Positions 6,293 through 11,145 of a stretch of 11,145 nt of DNA are shown here, piece after piece. Location of the stretch: NCBI GenBank assembly GCA_034211115.1, contig JAXHTH010000088.1, positions 1-11,145 of the forward strand, in the 5' to 3' direction. The stretch comes from JAXHTH01 sp034211115. GTDB lineage: Bacteria; Planctomycetota; Phycisphaerae; Phycisphaerales; SM1A02. Position 1 is the first letter of the stretch; each line of letters starts with the position of its first letter. The notes below the pieces were generated by a model, which was given only the letters and a program-made list of their open reading frames with translations, was not told the DNA's origin and searched no databases. A program made the position numbers and the translations under genes.

Positions 6293-7771
6293 TCACGACC
6301 CGTCAGCCTCCCCGTTCCGGGGGCCGGCGTTGTCAAACCGATCGAACGACCAGTGCTCGTTGTCGACATGAGCCTCGTTCATGATCCGCGCCAGGCGGTG
6401 GACGACATCGGGATGATCATCGGCGACGTTCTTCGTCTCGCCGGGATCGGTGTGGAGGTCATACAACTCGAGCGCGCCGTCGGGCAGGCCGTTCTGCACG
6501 AGCTTCCAGGAGCGGGCGCGCAGGGCCCGTCGGCCGCCGCGCTCGTAAAACTCCCAGTACAGCGCCTCGTGATGGGTCTGTTCATCGTCGCGCCCGAGGA
6601 GGGTGGGCAGGAACGAGACGCCGTCGAGCCCGTCCGGAACGTCGACACCTGCGAGTTCCGCCGCGGTGGGGAGGAAATCCCAGAACGCCAGCGGCTCATC
6701 GCTCACCGCGCCCGCCTCGATGCGCCCGGGCCAGCGGGCGATGGTGGGGACGCGGATGCCGCCTTCGTACAGGTCGCGCTTGTACCCGCGCAGCGGGCCG
6801 TTGGAGTCGAAGAAGTCCGGATCCGCCCCGCCCTCCAGGTGCGGGCCGTTGTCGGAGGAGAAGATGATGAGCGTGCGATCATCCAGGCCGAGCTCGCGCA
6901 GCGCGTCGGTCAGCCGGCCCACCGTGCGGTCGAGCCGCGTCACCATCCCCGCGAACGCAGCGCGCGGCATGGGGGAAGAGGCGTATCCGTTCCCGTACGG
7001 CCGGCGGTTGACGTACGGCTTCTCCGGCCACCGACCCTGAAACGGCTTCATCGAGTCCTCCGGCACGAGCATCTCCGCGTGCGGGATCGTCGACGCCAGG
7101 TAGAGAAAGAACGGCCGGTCGGCGTGAGATCGAACGAACTCCAGCGCCTCGCGCTCGATCAGGTCATGCGTGTACTGCTCGCGCCGGCCGTCGCGATTGC
7201 CCGGCAGGTTGATGCGCTCGGTGTTGCGCCAGAGATGGTCGGTGTAGTAGTAATGGGCGTGGACCTGGTTGAGATAGCCGAAGAAGTGGTCGAAACCCTG
7301 GCGGAGGGGCAGGCCGGGCTCGGCGCTGCGGACATCGCCCAGCCCCCACTTGCCGATGACGGCCGTGGTGTAGCCGGCGCGTTTCAGCAGTTCGGCGACG
7401 GTGAGGTCCTCATCGCGCAGGGACTGGCTCATGCCCGACCCGTTGCCGCGCACGGTGCAGTGCCCGGTGTGCTTGCCGGTCATGAGCGCGCAGCGCGACG
7501 GCGCGCAGACGGTCGACCCCGCGTAGAAGTCGGTGAAGCGCATGCCTTCATCGGCGAGCCGGTCGAGGTTCGGCGTGGCGAACTTCGACTGCCCGTAACA
7601 GCTCGGATCGCCGTAGCCGAGATCATCGGCGAGGATGAAGATGATGTTCGGCGGGCGCGCGCCATCGTCGTCGGCACGAGCCCCGCGCCCTGCGAGAAGG
7701 AGAAGCACAACGGCGGCGGCGATGATCGCCCCCGGCCGGCCGATCGTGCGGAAACGTGAGAGAATCGGCAT
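6293..7771 (-). CDS. Exported sulfatase, formylglycine type (arylsulfatase A-like)
   Basis: Hydrolyses sulfate esters, probably from sulfated polysaccharides, outside the cytoplasm. The protein has 492 residues, with a signal peptide at about 1-33 (GAIIAAAVVLLLLAG, then ARA-DDD). Motifs: the metal-binding 'NIIFILADDLGYGD' at 42-55 (D49, D50), and the sulfatase signature C89-A-P-S-R93 followed by LMTGKHTGH. C89 should be converted to formylglycine. Others are GKWGLG at 140-145, the second metal site SSDNGPH at 305-311 and YEGGIRVPTI at 335-344. The C-terminal ELYDLHTDPGETKN at 435-448 is also typical. ATG 7771 has GGGAG nine bases upstream and starts exactly at the signal peptide; the frame stays open to 7975 but that part has no recognisable content. 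The neighbouring GIY-YIG gene follows within 16 bases. No maturation enzyme is encoded in the window. The substrate cannot be told from sequence by eye. Confidence 0.93.
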   Translation of the reverse strand: MPILSRFRTIGRPGAIIAAAVVLLLLAGRGARADDDGARPPNIIFILADDLGYGDPSCYGQSKFATPNLDRLADEGMRFTDFYAGSTVCAPSRCALMTGKHTGHCTVRGNGSGMSQSLRDEDLTVAELLKRAGYTTAVIGKWGLGDVRSAEPGLPLRQGFDHFFGYLNQVHAHYYYTDHLWRNTERINLPGNRDGRREQYTHDLIEREALEFVRSHADRPFFLYLASTIPHAEMLVPEDSMKPFQGRWPEKPYVNRRPYGNGYASSPMPRAAFAGMVTRLDRTVGRLTDALRELGLDDRTLIIFSSDNGPHLEGGADPDFFDSNGPLRGYKRDLYEGGIRVPTIARWPGRIEAGAVSDEPLAFWDFLPTAAELAGVDVPDGLDGVSFLPTLLGRDDEQTHHEALYWEFYERGGRRALRARSWKLVQNGLPDGALELYDLHTDPGETKNVADDHPDVVHRLARIMNEAHVDNEHWSFDRFDNAGPRNGEADGS

Positions 7772-7861
7772 CGCGGCGGACTCCCGGCGAAGCTCGCGCA
7801 CGCGGCCGGCCCGGCAACCGCTGCCGGCGCGGACGGTGCGCATCCATCGGGTGACAAGTTC

Positions 7862-7867
7862 ATCATA
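7862..7867 (-). promoter_or_regulatory. Possible -10 box for the sulfatase gene
   Basis: On the minus strand the bases read TATGAT, five of six matches to the -10 consensus, about 90 bases upstream of the sulfatase start. No good -35 box is seen at the usual distance. This is weak support. Confidence 0.25.
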
Positions 7868-7883
7868 CCGGCCGGTTGGGAAG

Positions 7884-7907
7884 TCCCGCCGTCCCGAGGC
7901 GGCGGGA
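7884..7907 (-). terminator. Hairpin after dus, possible terminator
   Basis: TCCCGCCG (7884-7891) and CGGCGGGA (7900-7907) form a perfect 8-bp stem with an 8-base loop, 25 bases after the dus stop codon. There is no T-run; it may be a terminator or an mRNA 3' end. Confidence 0.35.
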
Positions 7908-7932
7908 AGACGGCGCGGCCGGTCCAGGGGTG

Positions 7933-9012
7933 TCAGGCGCAGACCGCCGCGGGCGCCGGCGGGCCCGCGATCCATTCCTCCAGCACGGCCCGGATCTCCT
8001 CGCTCGTCCTCGCCAGCCGGACGGCCTCCTTGAGCGGCTTGATGTGCCCCATCGTCCGGCCGTACCAGCTTATGCGCCGGTTGAGACAGTGCACGGCGGC
8101 CGCCTCGCCGGCGTGCTCGAGCAGCAGATCGAGGTGGCGGAGGATGATGCGCAGCTTTTCCGCCCGCGTTGGTTCGACTCCCGGACGTCCCGTACGGAGA
8201 AGCTGTTCGGTCTGCGAGAAGAGCCAGGGCGCGCGCAGCGCGCCGCGGCCGATCATCACCCCGGCGCAGCCGGTCGCATCCATCATCTCCTTTACATCCT
8301 CCGGCGTTCGGATGTCGCCGTTGCCGATGACGGGGATCGACTGCACGGCCTCGACGACTTGGGCGATTCCGGCCCGATCGACGCGTCCGCGGAAGCGCTG
8401 GACGGCGGTGCGGCCGTGCACGATGACGCCGGCGACGCCGGCCTGCTCGAGATCGGCGGCGAGGCGAGGGGCGACGACGTGCCGCTCATCCCAGCCCAGC
8501 CGCAGCTTGACCGTCACGGGAACGCGAGCGGGCTCGACGGCGCGGACCACGCGCCGGGCGAGGGTGACGGCGGACTCCGGATCCCGCAGGAGCGTGGCCC
8601 CGCCGCGCGCGTTGATGATCTTGTCGGCCGGGCAGCCCATATTGATGTCGATGACCGCGGCCCCCCGCTCGGCCGCCCGACGGGCCGCCTCCGGAAGCGG
8701 ATCGTCGGCACGGCCGTAAAGCTGCACGCAGAGCGGCCGGTCCGATTCGGCCGCCGGGTCGACGTCGGCAAGGCACGCCGGGTCGAGGTCGGCAAGGCAC
8801 GCCGGGTCGAGGTCGGCAAGGCACGCCGGGTCGAGGTCGGCAAGGCACGCCGGGTCCGCGCCGAGCAGCGCCCGGCCATTGAGCAGGGCCGTGCTGGTCA
8901 GTCCCACGCCACCCAGCTCGCGGCAGAGCAGGCGGAACGGCCGGTCGCAATAGCCGGCGACGGGCGCCAGCAGCAGGGGCGTGGCCAGCCGGATGGATCC
9001 GAGGGGAAGCAT
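7933..9012 (-). CDS. dus: tRNA-dihydrouridine synthase (DusB-like), with internal tandem repeat
   Basis: FMN-dependent reductase that makes dihydrouridine in tRNA D-arms. The protein has 359 residues. Visible family motifs are 'LLLAPVAGYCDRPFR' at 13-27, VQLYG at 96-100, IDINMGCPADK at 121-131 with catalytic C127, VTVKLRLGW at 166-174 (K169), VHGRT at 198-202 (H199), GNGDI at 230-234 and GVMIGRGAL at 251-259; a helical C-terminal domain follows. The start at 9012 directly precedes the barrel's first strand; no strong ribosome site is seen. Oddity: residues 53-84 are four copies of DPACLAD[L/V], from a 24-bp tandem repeat, at the loop before the strand leading to VQLYG. Family members usually have a single short segment there. 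The catalytic motifs are intact, so the enzyme is probably functional if the extended loop folds outward. Confidence 0.92.
   Translation of the reverse strand: MLPLGSIRLATPLLLAPVAGYCDRPFRLLCRELGGVGLTSTALLNGRALLGADPACLADLDPACLADLDPACLADLDPACLADVDPAAESDRPLCVQLYGRADDPLPEAARRAAERGAAVIDINMGCPADKIINARGGATLLRDPESAVTLARRVVRAVEPARVPVTVKLRLGWDERHVVAPRLAADLEQAGVAGVIVHGRTAVQRFRGRVDRAGIAQVVEAVQSIPVIGNGDIRTPEDVKEMMDATGCAGVMIGRGALRAPWLFSQTEQLLRTGRPGVEPTRAEKLRIILRHLDLLLEHAGEAAAVHCLNRRISWYGRTMGHIKPLKEAVRLARTSEEIRAVLEEWIAGPPAPAAVCA
8761..8856 (-). repeat. 24-bp tandem repeat, four copies, within dus
   Basis: Four consecutive 24-base units; on the plus strand the core reads GTCGGCAAGGCACGCCGG, joined by GTCGAG. 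Only the first unit differs visibly, reading GACGTCGG for GAGGTCGG. They encode DPACLADL repeated with the last residue changed to V. The near identity points to recent expansion, and the unit length keeps the reading frame. Confidence 0.95.
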
Positions 9013-9405
9013 GTCGGCAGTGTACGGCCTGAAGGGCCTTCGAGGCCGGTTCCGGGGGCCGTGCCGCCCGGCGACGGATCCGGCGGAGGGGAGCGGAGAG
9101 GCCGATCACCATCGTCATCCATCGATCCGAATGGGACGATTATTGGACGTCGTCTCGGCCGCCGCCGCGCCTCGATCAGCCCCGCCCCGGCCGATTCTGG
9201 GACGTGCCGTGCCGAAAATCGCCCCGAAAGTCGGGAGATCCGGCACAGATCACTTGACGTGCGGGTCCGTTGCTGTCAACGTGTGGGTACTCCACCGTTC
9301 CCGGGCGAGGCCGGTGAGGCCGTGCGCGGCCGGTGGAGGGTGAGGGAACGCGGTCGCCGATGCCCGCCGCGGCAGAGGTGATCGGTACCGCGACCGGATG
9401 GCCCT
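9013..9405 (+). promoter_or_regulatory. Divergent intergenic region; upstream part of leader copy 2
   Basis: This region lies between dus (minus) and the leader of the next plus-strand gene. No credible gene is present. The dus promoter should lie at its left, but I see no convincing boxes. ACTTGACG (9252-9259) matches elements upstream of the other two leaders. If TTGACG is a -35 box, the bases 17 further on (CAACGT) are a poor -10 box. A long hairpin, GGTCGCCGAT (9352-9361) with ATCG (9381-9384) and GCGACC (9390-9395), carries GGTACC in its 3' arm. Hairpins carrying GGTAC occupy the same relative position in the other copies. Confidence 0.4.
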
Positions 9406-9631
9406 GAAGAGAGAGAGCCGGAGAGCCTCTTTTGGTTCTTCGGAGGTGGTCGGCGCTTCGCCCCGCAGCGAGGCGACGGGTTTTATCGTGTTTCGTTTCT
9501 CTGGTTTGTCGGAGGACGTTCATCCGCTCACTTGGCCCCTTGCACAACAGCCGCCTCGGGCCGGCCGGGCGGCTCCCAACGAGTCGGGTGAACGACTTTG
9601 ACGGCCGGGCAAAGTTATGGAGGAAAGCGCT
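9406..9631 (+). ncRNA. Structured mRNA leader, long version (copy 2)
   Basis: A 226-base leader homologous to 10554-10788. Hairpins in order: P1 AGAGAG (9412-9417)/CTCTTT (9427-9432); P2 CGCTTCGC (9454-9461)/GCGAGGCG (9468-9475); P3 CTCTG (9499-9503)/CGGAG (9510-9514) with loop GTTTGT; P4 GCCGCC-T-CGG (9550-9559)/CCGGGCGGC (9565-9573). A 23-base block at 9534-9556 is identical to 10685-10707. It ends ACGGCCGG...GGAGG (9619-9623), eight bases before the start codon. Compared with copy 3, P3 shows a U-A to C-G exchange and other stems change only in ways that keep pairing (wobble), apart from one P2 end pair. This is the signature of a functional RNA. No known riboswitch family was recognised. 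Confidence 0.65.
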
Positions 9632-10168
9632 ATGAAAATGCTTCTGATGACTGCCGCGGCGTTGTTCGTCGCCGGCTCGGCCTTCGCCGGGTCCTACGAC
9701 TTCAACGGCTACGCGACCGGTCCCTACAACGACACGGTGTTCGGGACCAACGGCACCCTCGGCAACATGGACAATGGGCTCCAGCACACCTGGGGCACCG
9801 TGTCCACGTACGAGGATGACTACTACGCCGGTTACACGTACTGGATGCAGGTCGAGACGTCCGACATGTCGATCGAGCTGAGGTTCTACGGCACCCATGA
9901 GGGTACGAGCTTCAACTTCGACCCCGACTGGTACGACGTGATCGAAATGGACTTCCTCGGCATCAATGCCGAATTCGGCGGTTCGATTTCCGATGTCACC
10001 ACCACTTACGGAACCGTCGATACGGATGGAAGCAGCATCTTCTGGATGTCCGATCCGGATGGAACGGACGGTCTGAACTATGAGTACGTGACCATCGACT
10101 TCGTCCCGGCTCCCGGCGCCCTGGCGCTGCTCGGTCTGGCCGGACTCGCCCGACGTCGTCGTCGGTAA
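9632..10168 (+). CDS. Small secreted protein with PEP-CTERM-like sorting tail
   Basis: Function unknown. The protein has 178 residues. The signal peptide is MKMLLMTAAALFVAGSAFA, likely cut before GSYDF. The mature part is acidic and rich in Tyr, Trp, Thr and Gly (for example 'YYAGYTYWMQVETSDMSIEL'), probably a beta-rich extracellular domain. The tail is VPAPGALALLGLAGLA followed by five arginines, the phycisphaeral form of the PEP-CTERM sorting signal. ATG 9632 is chosen because GGAGG at 9619-9623 sits eight bases before it. The in-frame ATG at 9617 overlaps that ribosome site and is unlikely to be used. The gene is preceded by leader copy 2 and closed by a GNRA hairpin and a strong terminator, so it is probably a single-gene unit. 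The core does not resemble the secreted protein at 2787 beyond its ends. Confidence 0.9.
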   Translation: MKMLLMTAAALFVAGSAFAGSYDFNGYATGPYNDTVFGTNGTLGNMDNGLQHTWGTVSTYEDDYYAGYTYWMQVETSDMSIELRFYGTHEGTSFNFDPDWYDVIEMDFLGINAEFGGSISDVTTTYGTVDTDGSSIFWMSDPDGTDGLNYEYVTIDFVPAPGALALLGLAGLARRRRR

Positions 10169-10176
10169 GGTACCTT

Positions 10177-10193
10177 GAGCCGCAAGGCTCTTT
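10177..10193 (+). other. GNRA-capped hairpin in the 3' untranslated region
   Basis: GAGCC (10177-10181) and GGCTC (10186-10190) close a GCAA tetraloop, followed by TTT. GGTACC precedes it at 10169-10174. A comparable hairpin with GGTACC lies after the pseudogene at 11112-11135, followed by GGAGTCT where this copy has TGAGTCT. Confidence 0.5.
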
Positions 10194-10200
10194 GAGTCTC

Positions 10201-10245
10201 TGATTGAACCAAGACCGCGCCGGCTCGCGCCGGCGCGGTTCTTTT
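10201..10245 (+). terminator. Strong intrinsic terminator preceded by the shared 18-base element
   Basis: TGATTGAACCAAGACCGC (10201-10218) runs into a perfect 10-bp stem, CCGCGCCGGC (10215-10224) with GCCGGCGCGG (10229-10238), loop TCGC, followed by TTCTTTT. The stem is the terminator of the gene ending at 10168. The 18-base element differs at one base from 4211-4228. Confidence 0.85.
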
Positions 10246-10352
10246 CTGCGCTCGGATTGTCGGCTCTCCGCCGGCGAAGGACGTGTGGCCCCGAGCGGTG
10301 GCGCGGCCGCTTCGAGACGGCTGGCGAAGACTGGTGCGATCAAAAGCCGACT

Positions 10353-10370
10353 CTCAAATCCGGATTTGAG
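10353..10370. promoter_or_regulatory. Perfect 18-bp palindrome upstream of leader copy 3
   Basis: CTCAAATCC (10353-10361) is followed at once by its reverse complement GGATTTGAG (10362-10370). It sits 25 bases before a candidate -35 box and is AT-rich against a GC-rich background. It could be the binding site of a dimeric regulator. No counterpart was seen at the other two leaders. Confidence 0.4.
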
Positions 10371-10392
10371 GGCCCCGTTATCTGAAGAACCG

Positions 10393-10423
10393 ACTTGATT
10401 CGGAGCCCACGATCGGTCATCAT
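10393..10423 (+). promoter_or_regulatory. Candidate promoter of cassette 3
   Basis: TTGATT (10395-10400), a 17-base spacer and CATCAT (10418-10423) each match four of six consensus bases. The -35 box lies within GACTTGATTCGG, related to CACTTGACTCGG at 2647 and CACTTGACG at 9251. The distance to the GAAGAGAGAG start of the leader (about 160 bases) is close to that of copy 2. Confidence 0.4.
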
Positions 10424-10450
10424 GATCGCGTACCGGGCCGGTGATGGCAG

Positions 10451-10497
10451 CGCGCCGCTCAGGGCGCGAATCCACGCCGGGTCGCCGGTACGTGGAT
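10451..10497 (+). other. Two adjacent hairpins at the 5' side of leader copy 3
   Basis: CGCGCC (10451-10456)/GGCGCG (10463-10468) is followed by ATCCACG (10470-10476)/CGTGGAT (10491-10497). The second carries GGTAC (10487-10491) on its 3' side, as do the corresponding upstream hairpins of copies 1 and 2. Confidence 0.45.
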
Positions 10498-10553
10498 CCG
10501 CTGCCGTCGCGGCGAGCCGGGCGGCTGCGGTTCGGCCTCGCCGGGGGACCCAT

Positions 10554-10788
10554 GAAGAGAGAGAGTCGAGGAGCCGCTCACGGCTCTTCGGAACGGAACC
10601 GAGCCTCGCCTGTCGGCGAGGCGACGGGCTTCTCTCGTGTTCCGTGTTCCCTGGTTCGTCAGGGTCCGTTCGTCCGGTTCACTCGGCCCCTTGCACAACA
10701 GCCGCCTTGGGCCGGCCGGGCGGCTCAAACCGAATCGGACGGATCGCCCATGACGGCCGGACAGTCGTGATGTGTGGAGGAAAGCCGT
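10554..10788 (+). ncRNA. Structured mRNA leader, long version (copy 3)
   Basis: Homologous to 9406-9631. P1 GAAGAG (10554-10559)/CTCTTC (10584-10589) competes with an inner hairpin GAGCCG/CGGCTC (10571-10586). P2 is GCCTCGCC (10603-10610)/GGCGAGGC (10615-10622). P3 is CCCTG (10649-10653)/CAGGG (10660-10664) with loop GTTCGT. P4 is GCCGCC-T-TGG (10701-10710)/CCGGGCGGC (10716-10724). GGAGG at 10776-10780 is eight bases before ATG 10789. P2 here is perfect where copy 2 has a wobble and one mismatch. The structure is intact although the gene behind it is broken. Confidence 0.65.
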
Positions 10789-11112
10789 ATGAAAACACCC
10801 TGATTGGCGGCCGTTTTCGGCGCTGGTGAGTGCCGCGCTTGACCGGTACTTCGAGGACCTCGAAGGCGGCATCCCCGGCGATTGGACGGTCGTCAAGGAC
10901 ACCGGCAACGGTGACCATCTGGTAAGACAAGACAAACACTTACTTCTGGTTTCGAAATGAGAACTGGTGATGACAACCTGACGATCAACGAAGGCCCTTG
11001 CGCCGGCGTCGATTCCGATGGGAACGGCCATGCCGGCTTCGAGATGGAGCCCGCGCAAGGCGCGCCGGCCCTGTCGGGCCCGGCGGGTCCGGCCCGTCAT
11101 CACCGACGATGA
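10789..11112 (+). pseudogene. Decayed secreted protein of the same class (PEP-CTERM-like tail)
   Basis: ATG 10789 has a perfect ribosome site but reads MKTP and stops. One frame over, codons up to 10838 read like a signal-peptide remnant (PFSALVSAAL). From 10841 comes DRYFEDLEGGIPGDWTVVKDTGNG, which stops at 10960. A third frame carries RTGDDNLTINEGPCAGVDSD and so on to a stop at 11110-11112. FEDLEGGIPGDWTVV and GPCAGVDSDGNG resemble choice-of-anchor J (cleaved adhesin-like) proteins. The last residues, PAQGAPALSGPAGPA plus RHHRR, align without gaps to PAPGALALLGLAGLA plus RRRRR of the gene at 9632. All five changes before the arginines are single-base substitutions, mainly Leu to Pro or Ser. 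At least two frameshifts are needed to read the whole. Sequencing indels could explain the shifts but not the substitutions. Confidence 0.75.
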
Positions 11113-11135
11113 GCCTTCCCAGGTACCGGGAGGCT
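11112..11135 (+). other. 3' hairpin after the pseudogene
   Basis: AGCCT-T-CCC (11112-11120) pairs with GGGAGGCT (11128-11135) with one bulged T; the loop is AGGTACC. GGAGTCT then ends the window, resembling TTGAGTCTC that follows the 3' hairpin of the gene at 9632. The third cassette thus seems to keep the same 3' arrangement. Confidence 0.45.
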
Positions 11136-11145
11136 GTCGGAGTCT

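Noticed and set aside
6257..7759. 500-codon plus-strand open frame over the sulfatase gene
   Set aside because: The minus-strand sulfatase has a signal peptide and all catalytic motifs; the plus frame shows none.
7772..7975. Extended sulfatase start at 7975
   Set aside because: The extra 68 residues are arginine-rich and without features; ATG 7771 has a ribosome site and begins the signal peptide.
8761..8856. CRISPR-like array
   Set aside because: The units are contiguous 24-mers without spacers and remain in frame inside a gene.
7876..9381. 501-codon plus-strand open frame over dus
   Set aside because: It includes a VEVGKARR repeat that is only the reverse reading of the dus 24-bp repeat; the dus motifs are unambiguous on the other strand.
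9530..9556. Sigma-54 promoter suggested by TTGGCCCCTTGCAC in the leaders
   Set aside because: GG and GC are only six bases apart instead of the ten needed between the -24 and -12 elements.
10395..10829. Open frame 10395-10829 as a gene
   Set aside because: It runs across the leader hairpins and the ribosome site of the pseudogene and shows no protein-like content.

Overview
The window looks like a GC-rich chromosomal segment from a planctomycete, most likely of the class Phycisphaerae. This is inferred from three things seen together: short secreted proteins ending in a PxPGALxLLxxAGLAxRRRR sorting tail, a secreted protein ending in a dockerin-like 'DINDDGIVNVADLLQLL.NWG' repeat, and a formylglycine-type sulfatase. 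No rRNA, tRNA, CRISPR array or transposase was seen.

Layout. (1) Positions 1-2496, plus strand: the 3' end of a GspE/PilB-type ATPase and a complete GspF/PilC-type membrane platform protein, the core of a type II secretion or type IV pilus machine. (2) 2497-3461: an intergenic region with a promoter-like sequence and a structured leader, a small secreted protein gene with a C-terminal sorting tail, and a strong intrinsic terminator. (3) 3470-4149: GC-rich inverted arrays and a free methionine-(R)-sulfoxide reductase gene (msrC-like). (4) 4306-9012, minus strand: a HAF-repeat protein with a dockerin-like tail, a GIY-YIG (DUF123/Uri-type) nuclease, an exported sulfatase and a tRNA-dihydrouridine synthase carrying an in-frame 24-bp x 4 tandem repeat. 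The order of transcription is dus, sulfatase, GIY-YIG, HAF protein. (5) 9252-11145, plus strand: two consecutive copies of one cassette. Each has a long structured 5' leader, a strong GGAGG ribosome site, a small secreted protein gene with a sorting tail, and a 3' hairpin. The first gene is intact; the second is a decayed relative.

The main discovery candidate is the leader. Copies at 9406-9631 and 10554-10788 are clearly homologous and keep three hairpins, with paired base changes in at least one stem. A shorter relative (2712-2822) precedes the third secreted-protein gene. The downstream proteins have little in common beyond their N-terminal signal and C-terminal tail, so the leader appears to be a shared expression module for this class of surface protein. 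I do not recognise it as a known riboswitch or RNA family. Related oddities are an ACG codon where the start codon is expected in the first copy, an 18-base element (TGATTGAACC[G/A]AGACCGC) near the 3' ends of transcription units, and a pseudogene whose sorting tail can still be read through its substitutions.
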